From Icerya purchasi (Eukaryota > Arthropoda > Insecta > Hemiptera > Monophlebidae), in NCBI GenBank assembly GCA_039619475.1, contig CM077116.1, forward strand, positions 174,745,863-174,809,862: a stretch of 64,000 nucleotides of DNA. The letters are read 5' to 3'. Every line of letters starts with the position of its first letter. The first letter of the stretch is position 1. A program made the position numbers and the translations under genes. Below the pieces are notes generated by a model. It saw only the letters and a list, made by a program, of their open reading frames with translations. It was not told the DNA's origin and ran no database searches. This document shows, piece after piece, positions 22,056-34,972 of the stretch.

Positions 22056-23780
22056 CATAATGAATTTTACAAACTGGCAATACAAAAAGTTAAATATCGC
22101 GAAAGCAATAATACACACTTATGTTAATTATAATCAAACTTTTAATGCAGATATACAAAATTCAATTTTCACTCATCACTCTGAACTGAATGGAGAACAT
22201 CTTGTTGACGAAGGATGCGTATGTACGTATCAGGAAAAACAAGAGAACAGACAGTATATGTTAAATTAATCGCGATAATCTTTATCGCTGCAAACACTGC
22301 TGCAATTGTGCATTCATTCAAGCCTCGGAAAAATGAATTCTTAACATCCGGAAAAAGAAAAAAGAACTGTCGATATTTCTAGTTCAGTTTTGTAATTATG
22401 CGACAGACTATTAAAAGTGGACATTATGACGATGGTTTAATAAAACTTTACTAAAATTCAACGCGACTTTGACGAAACGTCGCCTGCAGAATTAGTTTTC
22501 GTTAACCGAATATAAATTAACGTAACCGAAAATGTTTATACTGCGCCGATAGATTTATTAGCCCCGAAGTCTTGAACGGCTTCCCCTAAAAACGTGAAAG
22601 GTGTCTCAAAAACGGATTTATCCAAAAAAAAAAAACGAAAAAAAACGAAAAAAAACGAAAGCTTAGTTCAAATATACAGTGGTGGAATACAAATTATCTG
22701 AAAAACGAAAGATGAACAGAAACAGAGGGAAGTAGTTCAAACAAAAAGTAAAACAAATTCAGGCAGAAAAATCTAAGCATTCGTCGTTGATTCGCGGTGG
22801 GCATTCGCAGGCAATTACTATGGCGGATCATGTATGCGAATTCCAAACGAAATTCGGTTCGCCACATTCAGTATTCCGACCACAAAATTGTTCACTATTC
22901 GTGTTTGTCTTTGAATTCCGATGTCGGGGCCTGGCACAATAGCGAAATCACACATCTTCCTCTTCCATTCGTCATCCATGCCACACCTGATTTTTCAACG
23001 CAAATAAAAACTATTTCAGATGTCCGCGTTATACTTTTGTTTTACCAATTAATCTTCATCGGCATCCGCCACGATGCACTTTTACACGCATGTTACTTAT
23101 AGAGTTGAAAACGCACAGAAACAATTCTACAGCTTAATTCGAATAAATTAATAACTACTATTAATTCATTAATAGCAATATTTACCAATAGTCTGTTTCA
23201 CCTATCGAAAATTTTAAAAAATTCAAGCAAAAACACGCATCCTAAACACACTATACTCCCCATCCCATTAAAATGAAAAGCCATTTCCGCAGAAACTATC
23301 AAAAATATCGTAATTATCGCACAAAATTTTTATTTTTAAGTCCTCCATTAAGCTGATTTTTTTCTTTTTTTCCGAATGTAAATGGTTTGTATTAAAAAAA
23401 AAAAAAAAATGTAAGTATAAAAATGCAAGGAACTAGTGTACTTAAATCAGGAGCGAATACGTGTGCGTGTTTAGCTAAATTAATCTATTAATAGAACCGT
23501 GGATGTGGTAGTTTCCTGCCAAATGTACTTAAACTAAGGTAGTATAAAAGGATGTAAAACATAGTCTCTCTACTCCTAAATGAGTTTTTCTAAGTGTAAC
23601 TTTAACTTAAAAATATTATGTGCAATAATTTATATGCGTTTTGGCTATTTACAGTAAGTGCATAAGATAGAAAAACGCCATGCTACGTTTGCGGTTTTAC
23701 GATTGAATTTAAGTTTAGTTGGTTAATAATGTATTAGTTGCCGTTTATGGAACTACCTGTGCATCGCAGACTCCATATAC
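22056..23780. other. No gene recognised
   Basis: AT-rich sequence with an (A8CG)n-like run at 22622-22660. The frame at 22797-23102 (101 codons) has no recognisable motif. Confidence 0.35.
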
Positions 23781-23815
23781 AATAGGAAATTTGTAGAATT
23801 TTTTTCTAGTGATGA

Positions 23816-24720
23816 TTAGAAATTAGGAGCTATTAATGTTATATTTCGATCTAAGATCCTCAAATCCGGAACAGTGAAAGACATGTTCAATGTTATCTGC
23901 ATGCACTCGGGGCCATCCGAAAGACGGAACCTATGTAAGCAGAAGCCAAACTTTCTGTGCCCCGAGAGCACTTGCGCATTATAAAAATGAATGTTTAAGT
24001 ATTTTAATTTTGATCTATCAAAAACTTTCGGAAAGAACATGTATATCTTCCTTCCAGTTCGACAACTGTCCCACTTCCGCTGCTATGTTGCAAGGAGTGT
24101 GTCATTAATATGGGTTTTAATAATTCTGAGACTTGGGAAAGGACCCAAACTGGAAAGATTGATATCTAGAAACTGGATATTCTCAACACGGGATACATCT
24201 CCAACAACCCTGTATTCGGAGATGATAGAAGCATCCGTGACAAAAAGATCCAGTGGAAGAATGTTTGATATGACATTAGCAACAGACATGGGGCAGGTTT
24301 TATAAAAAAAAAAAAAAAAAAAAAAAAGGCGAAATATTTAGAAGAAATTTCCTTCGGTGTTTGCCGACAGCATTTAAGGGTTTTTTGTTATTTGTATAGA
24401 TGATAGAGAGCCGTAGCTGTAAAGGGACTAAATCAGACTCTTATAACGGATGACCCTCTCGCCATATTTAAGGCCAAAGGTGTGTTTGGCTGGAGTCTTC
24501 TGAGCTTATTGTAAAGTTTATCTCATTTCAAGTATAAGTATTTAATATGTGGCAGAAATGTAAGCGGATAATCGATGATTATACCAAGCTACTTTAATTG
24601 CCTGATGTGGGGAATGAGCTGCCTAGAAATGAGATCAAAAGATCCAATAGTCGTCAGCGTAAGATACTATATTTTTTGTTTGAAAAGAACATGAGAATTC
24701 ATCCATAAGGTAGTGTATTC
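23816..24720 (-). pseudogene. R1-like LINE relic (RT thumb to C-terminal zinc region), minus strand
   Basis: Minus-strand frames give SYADD near 24650-24662 (RT active site), then LGIIIDYPLTFLPHIKYLYL, LRRLQPNTPLALN, and lower down SCRTGRKIYMFFPKVFDRSK with LNIHFYNAQVLSGHRKFG and HRFRLSDGPECMQ. This is the expected order from RT palm and thumb to the C-terminal Cys/His region. A long A-run at 24302-24326 and several stops interrupt it. Confidence 0.6.
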
Positions 24721-24734
24721 TAGAACATTCAATA

Positions 24735-24985
24735 TTCCAGGGTGCTTTCTGTGTGGAACGTTGTATTCTACATTCGTGTCTGATGAAACTCAAGTTCCCT
24801 GTTCTTTCTTATTGCGCATCTTATATTTTGTTCTTCCCCTCGCGCCATCCATTATTTCTCCCATTAATATCTTTATATTGTCCGTATCTAACCGAATCAA
24901 AATTTAACTGGCGGTTTTTTCCCCGGTTTTATTGTTTCTAAGTGTAGATCCTTGGTTGACGCGTCCGAAAAAAAATAAATAAATT
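24735..24985 (+). mobile_element. LINE family A, 3'-end copy
   Basis: Begins GCTTTCTGTGTGGAACGTTG (FLCGTLY, a Cys-containing C-terminal block) and ends in GTGTAGATCCTTGGTTGACG, CGTCCGAAAAAAAATAAAT. The end matches 9.9 kb and 12.6 kb in the same orientation and 42.5 kb in the opposite one. 5'-truncated, next to the unrelated minus-strand relic. Confidence 0.7.
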
Positions 24986-27900
24986 ATAGAAAATTGTTTT
25001 CAGCTGTACCAGCCGTTCCACGAATTTTTCATTTTACATTAAGAGAAAGCCAGTCGATTCAAAAGAATTACAAGATTTGACTCCTTCGATATATATGTTT
25101 AATCATTTTGAAATAAATCTGTTTGACATATTTCATACGGCATGCGAGCTCAAGTTTATTGTCGAAATGCAGAATTCCGTTGAATCCAAATTTACATTAA
25201 AATTTTGAATATCTTTGTCGGATACAACGAAAATATACTGCCAGTTGGTTAACGATAAATGAGAACCGTTTTTAACTGATAACGAAAATAATCAATTTAA
25301 CGTTAAAAGGAAAATATATAATAAATGCTGTAAAATCATCTACGAATAATAAACCACATTTAACCCGTCTCGGAAGACGCTATTTGAAAAAATCATACCT
25401 ATACGCGATTCATTATTGTTTTTATTAATTTATCTATTAAGAAAAAATAATGCAGCTTTTAGTAGAACTATTACTCTGAATAAAAAAAGGAATTTAAAAA
25501 TAAAAGTAACTTTTCAAAACCAAAGAAAGAAAAATGAAAAATTTTACAATTATTTTTAGTAACTTAAAATAAAAATTGAATTTAAAAATAATGTTTGAAA
25601 CAGAGACTGTTTATTGTATGCCCCTAATATACTATCATTATTTTTTCTATCGATATATGCTCAGTAGTAATTTGTTATACAAAGTACGTACTTTTTTATT
25701 TTTCGTCGAGCACATTCCATCCGAATGATTTGCGCACCGTTTTTCGAAAAAACAACCTCATTAGTCCCATAATCATCATCATTTTGTGCCGATATCGTGT
25801 CGGTCATGGCTACATCATTTTTGAGCGATATATTTTTTCCAGCCTATACGGTTGTTTTTTTTTTGTTATAATTCTGTGAATCGGTTCTTTATACAAATTC
25901 GTATCTGATCTGTCCATCTCATTGGGCACCACTTGATTGTAATGCTTTTTGCGGAGTAAAATCGCTCGTCTACATCGTCTCTAGTAATGTTACAAAACGT
26001 TGACATTTTCGACTTGCCTCGGTTACGTAAATTTGTTATCTTCTTCATGAAACGAGGATAACAACTGCGTAGACAAAAAATTTCTTCTGAATGAGCAATA
26101 TGTAAATTTGCATACCTTACCTGCGCCATATTTTCATTCGAAAAAAGTGAAACGGATATTTTTACTCCCTTTGCTATTCTTCTAACCGCTCGTAAATAAG
26201 TTATGACATTGCAACTGCTAGTACGAACATTACGTGGCTGTCGATGTCTAAGTCATTTTGTAGGGTCCACCTTTTCCCATATAGGTACTATACACGTCTG
26301 GGTTCTGATACTTGGTAAAAATTTCATCTTCAGTTTCTTCTGTAGATTGCTCTATATCATGGCTGCCGCGATAATTTCGCTGTCACTCTCTCTGAATCAT
26401 GTGTGTTCTCAGCATAACTCCTCATATCTCGCTATTAGATATAAAATCTTCGAATGAAACTTTTTCTGATCACAAAGAAATTTCTAGAACCGCTATATTT
26501 CGTTCGAATGCGAGTTTTCCGTTTTATTACGAGTATTCACTTTTAAAAAAGGTAATATTGCTTTCAAATTATTTACACGATTGTTTTCTTTTTCACGCGT
26601 TAAAATAAATATTATTGACAGAGAAGAAAACGAATTCAATAAAAATATTTTATGTCAATTGTGAATGAACGCGCAGCACTCTCGATTGAACACTGAAAAT
26701 AACGTTAAAATTACAGAGCAAAATATGTATATATCGTCGGAGCGCAAAAATGCTATTCAGTTTAGCACCTGCGATCTAAATAGATTATTCTAAGACTATA
26801 CTAAGAATTAAGCACTACTTCATGTTGATTAAAGAATCATCTGGCCTTACGCATCGCCGTAATATCGAAATTACAAAATAATTCCCCATTCGAAATTTAT
26901 TTGAGCAAAATGCTGACCATTAACTGTCTACTTCATTTGTGATACGATGTTATTAATCGCGTAAGCGAGACTGCGGTTCGTTTAAGATGGCCAAAGCCAA
27001 TAACTAATCGGAATATCGAAAATCGTTTACAATAATTACAAATGCCGTTATAAACTTTTCAAGTTCGTTAACTCACGATCGATGTCAAATGTTCTTCGAA
27101 TTATCGGTGAAAGTTCGGTTAATTATACTGTTTTAAATAAAGACGTTCACTGCAGTTTCAAAGCAGTACTGATAATTTAACGGAAACCGTCTCGGACTTT
27201 GTAATCCGCAATGAGTGAGAAGCCACTATTTTCGCTACCGCTTTGAATGGAACAGATATAAAGAAATAACTGCTTAGCATTCGATTTTTTTCTACGCTTC
27301 TATAATTAAAATCGCTTTAATCAGTTTCCAGAGTGCTTGGAAAATACGAGCGATCTGTATGGCGTTAAATATGATGAATAATACGAGTATGTTTAAAATA
27401 TGTGACAGAACTTAAACATGCATACAAACGCCATCGAGCCCAGGTGCAGACACGGTTTTATTTGCTTCAATAAGTATTTGAGTTCTTCCAAAATAATGCA
27501 GCATTTGTATTTACGCTATTTTAAGGTAGTGAAACGAACACTTGAACTCGCTATCTTTCCGGTAGTTAATCGTATTACCTACAGAAAATGATAAACCTCC
27601 AATTTCTTCATTGATTTCTCCTTAACTTCTGGTGACTGTAACGCGACCGAGAACTATGATATTAAACGTTTCGTTCCGTTTTCGAGTTTCAAAAGTGCTC
27701 GATATAAGATGTTAACCATTTCATAACATAATTAAACAAGAACGGTTGCTATATGTGCAAAACTGAAGGGTTGGATAATTCTGGAAAGAGAATATCATTC
27801 TGTTCATATTCGAATCAATTTTATAGCAGAGTTGTGTACTTATATGATTTATAATAAATGCGTAATAGAAATCTTGTTTCTAGAGAAATAGGTAATACTA

Positions 27901-28019
27901 TGCTATAGTGATTAGAGGTATAAGATTGAAAGCAGAAAGTTTGCACGTCGCAACTTCTGCACCTTCGAAGGGCGTTAAATAAAATTTTGCAACAACTAAA
28001 AAGAGAAAGGAAAAGAATT
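24986..28019. other. No gene recognised (3 kb of intron)
   Basis: Unremarkable AT-rich sequence. The open frames near 25866 and 26203 lack domains. No clear repeat family member was recognised. Confidence 0.4.
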
Positions 28020-28690
28020 CGGTATGGAATTAAGCATACATAAAACGAAGACAATGATAAATAATAAGAATCCACGCCGTTTCTATATTGATGGGTAAGA
28101 AATCGAACGAAGAAAATAATTCAAATACCCAGGGGAAATAATATAACAAAAGACCAATACTAATGAACATCGGTGTATTGGAGTAACGATTTCGAGCGAA
28201 GCAAAATATGCTAAGGCAAAAGTCAATAGCAATGATTCGAAGGAAGCGATTAATGAAGCTGTATGCATGTGTTTCGTAGTACTCTACATATGGTATACAA
28301 ACTTTGACTCTAAACGAACGGAACGTGAATAAATTACAAGCGAAATATGGTGTTGGAAAAGGATGGAAAGAATAAGCTGGATGGATAACCAAAAAAATCA
28401 TGAATTATTGAATAGAATCTGTGAAGAAAGGACATTAACAGTCCAATACGAAGAACGTAACTAACTTAAATTGGTCGTGTTTTAGGACATGGCGGATTAC
28501 TTCGGTAAGTGGTTTGAGGGTAAGATGCGAGGAAAACTGAAATGTGAAAGATCTAGGATTATAACGAAAAAGATAATAGATTCGCCAGTTGTAAGGAACT
28601 ACTAAAAAGAATTGACTGGAAAAGTACTATCACGACAGAAGACCAGTTTTAAGACTGGAAAATAGATAGAGAGAAACTCCATTGAAAAAT
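28020..28690 (+). pseudogene. LINE reverse transcriptase C-terminal relic
   Basis: Fragments across frames match a common insect RT end: INKTKTM-like words (HKTKTMINN), FKYPGE (a 'YLG' relic), STYGIQTLTLNERNVNKLQAK ('L.YG.eTWtl'), and later frames resembling 'GhiLrHgg.l..vveG'. It resembles the relic at 62.6-63.2 kb in layout. Many stops and shifts. Confidence 0.5.
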
Positions 28691-28699
28691 GATTACAAA

Positions 28700-30119
28700 C
28701 TGGAAGCAAAGTTTGAAAATGAATTAGTTCCCTTCAAAGATACCGAACTTTTCCCGCGTCTCAATCAAAATTAAATAAATATATTTTTCCGCAATTTTAT
28801 CTTCCGCGCAAAGATTTTTCAACAAAAATGTAAGTCACAGGAAATAATAGCCTCTTTGAAGAAAAACAATGCCCAAAAAAGGCAAAAGAGGAAAAATTGT
28901 AGTGCAAATTTTACAAAATAATTTTATTAGCACACGGGGCTGCTTTAAATTTAACTGTGTTTTTTAATGCAAAACGGCAAAAAAAAAATAAGAATAATAA
29001 AAATTTTCGCTTTTTTTAAAATAATAATAACTGCTGATTCTGATTTAATAAACAATTTACTTTGATAATAATCCTCTTTTTTTCCTTTTTTTTCGTTTTA
29101 TCTATCTAACCAGCCGTAATGTATAATAAAAATGAAATACTTAATATCGATATAGATTTCAATATTCATAACAGTAATATTTTCTAGTCTGCAACCGTTA
29201 AAATCTATATACTATATAGTTATGATCATCATGATAATAAAAGTTTACGTTGAAACTAATTAATTAACTTTTTAATTAATTTTTTTTTAATATTTTTCGT
29301 TTATTTTAATTTTGATTTAGCGCTGTTGTAAAATAAATATATATTTGTAATTTCTGTATAATGTTAAAATTTAACATTATACCCCCCCCCCTCCCCCTTG
29401 AAAAAAGTATATATACCCGATATTTCATATGTGAAAGGCGCTTGCTAATGTTCCTAATGAATATAAAAATTTTTGCTTACATGAAATATGTGGCAAATAC
29501 GATTTGGAAGTTCCATACCTGTTAATAATTGTGACAGTAAATGCGTGGCAGGTGCTAACGGGTCAACCACATACACATCTGGTTTATTTCGCCTTTAATA
29601 ATAACGACATACAATAGAGCCTACGATTTAGGATATTCTCGATTATTGACTAGCAATAAAATCTTTCGCTTTAATATAAATCCTTATGTCACTGACTTTC
29701 AATCTTCTACATAATGTCATAATGTCCACTAATTTCATTACTCTTTTGGTGCAATTTCTAATAAACTGGTTTTTGAAACGGTGATCGATCAACTTTGTAA
29801 GACTAGCGACTGAATTGTCGTTTTTAAGATAATACAAATTACTGATCCTTCAGTTTAAAAGCAAAAGTGATTTCGTAATGATCCGAACTGAAGGTGAAAA
29901 CTGTTCAAGATTCTGAAAGTGACAAACGACTTTTCATTAATGAAAAAAAGAAACAAAGTTCCTGTTTTACACATATACAGAATCACTGTTTTAGTCGGTA
30001 ATGAAGAAGCACTACATGATGATGATCATCATCATCATCAGTAAATTAAGTCAATGAGTTTATGCCATTAGCAAGCCTTTTAAAATCGTCAATAAATTAA
30101 TTTCTAATAGCATACCAAA
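28700..30119. other. No gene recognised
   Basis: A/T-rich with a C-run at 29383-29398 and a (GAT)n/(ATC)n self-complementary block at 30016-30040. Nothing coding was supported. Confidence 0.4.
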
Positions 30120-30439
30120 ATAGGAGGAATATGGGCGTTTTGGCGCAGTGGACGGGGTAATGTCAGAGGGAGAGAGATAAGAACTAACAAGCACCAAACC
30201 GTCCTATAACGTTACAGGTGTTTACATCGCTAATCGGCCATTTTTATCTTTGTGCTATCGCCCACCCATCCAGTTGTGCCCCAACCACCTATTACAACTC
30301 CCGGCCATCCTAATCTACCCGTTACACCTCTCAGCCAGTTCGACCGCCTTGAAGGCCCGGATTCTGGTGAAAACCTTATCAATAGCCGGGTACGGCTGTT
30401 TACCACACATTCCCACTAGTTTTAAACTCCTTTGTGGTC

Positions 30440-30660
30440 ACTTATCATCTCCCCACGGTCAAGCAATCAATCAGGAGCCAATATTTAGTCATAGAATCGC
30501 ACAATGATAAAGTAACCAATCAGGAGCTAGTATTCTACATATTTTTGCATAGAGATAGCCTCATGAGGTGTATAAAAGAGCAAGTCAGAAGCAGTAGTCT
30601 ACGCTGCCGTGTGAAACAGTGTCAAGTTTAAAGTATTAGTAGCTACCGGTTAGTGTGTTA
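30440..30660 (+). promoter_or_regulatory. Candidate RNA polymerase II promoter
   Basis: A TATA box TATAAAAG is at 30571-30578. An initiator-like CAGT follows at 30591-30594, and another (AACAGTGTC) slightly further on. Upstream a CAATCAGGAG word occurs twice, near 30467-30476 and 30514-30523, including a CCAAT-type box (AACCAATCAGGAG). An ATG opens a reading frame at 30664. The arrangement is compact and unlike the surrounding intron. Confidence 0.5.
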
Positions 30661-30663
30661 AAG

Positions 30664-31430
30664 ATGAGTGACGAATCAGTAAACGCCTCGGAACTTATTT
30701 AACAATTTTTCAAAGAGTCTAGTATGGATACAACAATAATAAATGTTCCGATATCATCGATACCAGCTACATCATCGCAAGCTGAATTTGTAGACCGAAA
30801 TATATTTGCTTGCAATGATCGAAACACCAGATCAGAACGGGAAAAAGAAACCGTTGATAAAACGTTACTGTATATTCAATCAGCCATTAATGCCGTTAGA
30901 TAAAAGCCCACCAGAGCGGTAGAGCTGCTGAAAGAAATTATTAATGGGTGCGCGCGCAGTTATTTACGTCAAGGACCCGTCTGACCCAGAAAATAAAAAT
31001 AGTTTCCTGCTCACCGTATTAGCCAGGTTTGCCTAAAACCCTTTCAGCATGTGGTAGTACGGAATTCCACAGATAGTATACGATTTTTCATATGTAGAAT
31101 TTCCAATCCAGTCAATGGCACATATACATATGTATATATCAATGCGTTTGAAAAAGTCAACAGCTTAACCATCGACCTCTATAAACTGGTCGAAACTGAC
31201 AATCCTACCCCAGATGGAAACCAGTATAAGGTAAAAGTTGTATCCGCTTTTTGAAAGAAATCGTTTGATAAAAATTTCCGAAACCTCACCAATATTTCGT
31301 ATTGGAAAGCGGATGGCAAGTTTCAGTTTTCTTGGATACGAAACTTTAGCCACTCCTAAGGATGCAGTCGCCGAAGGTGAAATTCGCCTCTTGGGCATGC
31401 GCTCAACCCACGAAAGCTGAGGACGAACAT
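30664..31430 (+). pseudogene. Broken coding cassette of unknown origin
   Basis: From the ATG at 30664 the frame reads MSDESVNASELI-stop-QFFKESSMDTT, then SIPATSSQAEFVDRNIFA, TVDKTLLYIQSAINAVR-stop and RAVELLKEIINGCARSYLR. A shift gives VKDPSDPENKNSFLLTVLARF. A third stretch (31051-31254) reads FICRISNPVNGTYTYVYINA and TDNPTPDGNQYKVKVVSAF and continues in another frame as LIKISETSPIFRIGKRMASF. Amino-acid composition looks like real protein, but I recognise no family. A lost gene of an integrated small virus, a transposon gene or a retrocopy are all possible. Confidence 0.45.
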
Positions 31431-31969
31431 AATAATTCATTACAATGTGAATCGGCAAGCTTTGAAAATATGTATAGTTTATAAAAGTGTAAATAATACA
31501 AAGGTTTTCTCATGTATCTTTTGTTTATTTATAGTATAATTCTTGTCGTTTATTTTTAGTTTTAATTTGTTCGTTCAAAGTTAGTATTTTTTTTTTTTGG
31601 CAAATAGTTTAAGGTGTATTCTATACGATTTTTAATTCGTTTTTATCAATATAATAATTGTAATTCATATTTGTAGTCGTAAATTTTTCGTAAGTATAAA
31701 GAGTGTACAATAATATATAATAATACACAAAGTGTTATTGAAATTAGTCTCAATATTTTCGTCCTATTCATATATAATTCGGAGGTAATCTTTCATAGAC
31801 GTGAAACACAGAAAATAAAAAATAAAAAAGTGTGCTCTTGAAAATGTAACGAAAGTTTAACCCCGGGTCTTATAGTTAGAAATATTAGCGATCTTTTGAA
31901 AGAAATCGGAAGTTTTTACTCACAATTTAAATATAATAATTAGTAAAATTTATGTATGCCCCTCTACTG

Positions 31970-32492
31970 GTCTGGTCTAGTGGTGTATATAACGTAAATG
32001 GTGACTCAATGCCGGTAAAACGAGTGATACCAAGCAGGGGTTGATAATAATTTTATATTCAAATCGCTATACAATTTTTTTTCAGTTATTCGATAATAAG
32101 AAAAATACTATAGTTTTAATAAGTCGGATATTATTGTATTTAATCGGAAAAAAATTTTTCATCGCAGGAATAATATTATGATCGATGTGAATTAATTAAT
32201 TTAATTAATTAAGCAAAATTATGTGTAACCTTCTAATAAAAATCGTATGATAAAAAATAAACGGAAAGAAAAAGCTGTAAAAGTTTACTCATTTGATGAA
32301 ACTGATCGTTGTTCTCGACTTATGAATAATTAAAATAACAAAAAAGTAACACAACGTCTAATGGAAATTAAAATACATAAATAGGAATTTGAATAAAATT
32401 ATTATCGACCTCCTGCTTGGTATAGCGGCCAGAGAACACTCGTTACCGGGCATTAAGTCACTATTTACGTTATATACTCCACTAGACCAGTA
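31970..32492. mobile_element. Inverted pair of tRNA-like repeats (MITE- or SINE-derived)
   Basis: The left arm at 31970-32056 and right arm at 32391-32492 are reverse complements with modest divergence. Shared words include GGTCTAGTGG, GTATATAACGTAAAT, ACCAAGCAGG and GATAATAATTTTAT. GGTCTAGTGG fits a tRNA box A and the GGTTGATAAT / GGTCGATAAT segment sits where box B would. So each arm looks like a tRNA-derived SINE head, different from the SINE family elsewhere in this window. The 330-bp interior is AT-rich with no ORF. Confidence 0.55.
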
Positions 32493-32998
32493 TTTTTCTC
32501 ATTACATTTCATTAAAAAAGTCTGTTTTTTTCCGTATACCACCGTCTACACTCTTGCGTGGTTTAAACTACCTCTGAATAGGCATCCGTGTTCGATGCGT
32601 GCCGATAATCTCTCAAAGATACCCGACATCGTCCATAATTCGTATATAGCGAGCGGCATTTTTTCGTTCTTAAAATTTGAAAGATATAACAGTTTTAGTA
32701 AGATGGAGTTCATCGTTATGAAAGAATTAGTCGACTCAACGGCAATTCACTGGCTGTGCGTTAAACTTACTTTTCGTGTTTCGGCAATCGGTCAAACTCT
32801 TTCTGATAAGTTGAAATGCAACACAACGGTAATCGAAATATTTCTATTGTAATTTAATTTTAAATGTTTAAAAACGAACGTCCAAGTGATAAATTAGAAA
32901 GGGAAGAGAAAAGAAAGCGAAACAAAGAATCCTAAAATAGAGATATTCGTTGTTAAAAAGTTCCTCGCTAAATACAAATGTTTAGATTACGATGTCAT

Positions 32999-33967
32999 TT
33001 TTTAAAAATAAAAAAGTACCTTACAAAGTGGAAAGTTAAAGTGAATGATGCAAAAACGCAGGCTATCCTATTTACAAAAAGAAGGCCCGCTTTTTCCCCG
33101 GAATTAAACCTGGGAAATCAAGTCTGCCCTTTTGAAAAAGGAAGTTAAATATCTGGGGGTCATCCTAGATCGGCGGCTAACTTTCAACAAACACGTTGAT
33201 CACGCTATAAATAAAGCGCATGCAAGAAATTTCATGTTGAGGCACATCTTCAACAAAAAATGCAAATTAACAACAGAAAATAAATTACTTCTATACAAAG
33301 CTATCATTAGGCCTGTGCTCCTTTACAGCTCGCCAATGTGGTCTAATGTCTCGAGATCTACATTTCAAAAAGTACAGCGATTCCAAAATAAATGCTGCAG
33401 AATTATTCTAAGCGCCCCGGCGTATACTAACATAAATAGTATGCACGCTGTATTAAAACTGCCCTTTATTGTAAACGTAATCCGTACGCAAGCTAAGAAA
33501 TTCTTTGATGATTGCTCTACTAGTGATCACGTGTTTGTTAAAAGAATAGGAGACTACACGAGAACCTCTTTGCAGCTAAAATATAAAAAGTACAAACACA
33601 AATGCATTAAACATATGCTATTTTAATCTTATAGTGCACCGATCCGTCCGCAAGCGTTAAACAAGGTGTTGAAGCACACACGCGCAATGACACTCCAATA
33701 ACCATCATACTTCTACTTTTTTTTTTACAACTTACACTTTATTTATTTTTTCCGAAGCTAGGTTTTTTGTTGGTTTTTTTTCCTAATATTATAACAAATG
33801 CAAAGTTTTTCTTTTTTCATATTGTAATTTAAGCATAAATGTATTTTTGATGCACGCTGGCGAGGGTAAATTGCTCGATACGCGTAAAATTTTCAAATGT
33901 TTAAACGTACTGTTATTTTCTTTGTTTTGTAAATTTAGTAAATAAACTTTATTCAATCAATCAAAAA
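32999..33967 (+). mobile_element. 5'-truncated Jockey-type LINE with 13-bp target duplication
   Basis: The 13-nt word ATTACGATGTCAT occurs at 32986-32998 and again at 33968-33980, directly bracketing the element. The interior starts in the RT thumb (VNDAKTQAILFTKRRPAFSP), continues EVKYLGVILDRRLTFNKHVD and ends KYKHKCIKHMLF-stop. The 3' UTR runs to TTATTCAATCAATC and an A-run. Target duplication plus 3' anchoring is the hallmark of target-primed reverse transcription. Confidence 0.88.
33132..33626 (+). pseudogene. Jockey-type reverse transcriptase, C-terminal part
   Basis: 164-codon open frame with YLGVILDRRLTFNKHVDHAI, LLLYKAIIRPVLLYSSPMWS and KVQRFQNKCCRIILSAPAYT: the 'YLGv.LD..Ltw..Hi', 'LY...iRPvl.Y..p.W' and 'lQ..qnk.lR.i..aP' blocks of Jockey-clade thumb and C-terminal regions. 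The preceding part of the protein is in another frame (a 1-nt slip in an A-run near 33135). The region carrying the catalytic aspartates is absent, so it cannot be an active enzyme. Confidence 0.8.
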
Positions 33968-34714
33968 ATTACGATGTCATAGGAAAAGATAAATAGCCAA
34001 AAAACAACACTAAACCATCAGCAATCAAGTGTGATGTCGTGTAAGTGATACTGTCAAATTTTTTTACTATCGCGATAATTCAAAATTGAAACCAAATTTT
34101 CGTTTATTCTCGCATGATTCAACGAACGATACTTATTTAAGTGATAGAAATTCCCAATTGATATTAATTTTTATTCAGAAAATAATGCCTTGAAAAACCC
34201 GTGTTAAATTATCAATTATGATTTCGAAATCCCGCGAGCCACCTAGAAATCTAGTAGCAAATAGATTTTTTTCTTATAAATGTTATTATAACCGGATAAA
34301 TTTTCAAAAAAAATATCGCTTATTCAACTATATTAAATTCCGTTTATTGTAAATGCCAACAGACAAAGTAAACATTTCAGCGATGCATAGTGCCAAGGAA
34401 ATATTAACGACTGAAAGAGGTTAAGTAGGAAGATCGAAGAACATGGTCAAATTCATTTAAATACGATAATTTACGGCGTCTGTAAAAATCAAAACAATGT
34501 CCAATCAGTGCGTTGCAGCAAGATTTGCCTTAAAACAACACATTCGAGATGTTATAATTACATTATTTTCACGCAATTTGAGCCCCTATAGAGAACCAGT
34601 CGGGTAATTTTCTTAATATCGTAAATCTGCCAGCGCGATATGAATCACTTCTTAAATTATCGTACTGTAGAGAATGAAAATTCATTATGTTCACTTCAAA
34701 ACACGTGCTAAGAA

Positions 34715-34972
34715 GTATAAGGTAAAGTAAGTCCCGTATATCCTTGATAAGGTATTATGGAGTGTAATTTTTCGTAGTGCACTTAAGGGGGATCTAAAGA
34801 GAATACTGGGACCAGTTCCTTTCTACTTCAGATCCGCCTTTACTTTCCCAGATTTATATTCAGTTTCAGATTATGGGAGCGATTCGGATCCGGTACGGAA
34901 CAAGTCTCGAAAACCTATGTGACACCTCTGATATGGTAGCCAAGCGCCTTAACCACTAGACCAGCGCCATTT
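34715..34972 (-). mobile_element. tRNA-derived SINE, copy 2 (minus strand)
   Basis: The minus strand reads GGTCTAGTGGTTAAGGCGCTT at the head, then TTTTCGAGACTTGTTCCGTAC, CGGATCCGAATCGCTCCC, AAAGTAAAGGCGGATC, CAGTATTCTCTTTAGATC and GGGACTTACTTTACC. It aligns end to end with the copy at 53038-53315. The box A-like CTAGTGGTTAAG is well preserved. Confidence 0.78.

Noticed and set aside
30016..30040. GATGATGATCATCATCATC palindrome as a regulatory site
   Set aside because: It is a short (GAT)n/(ATC)n simple repeat, self-complementary by composition.
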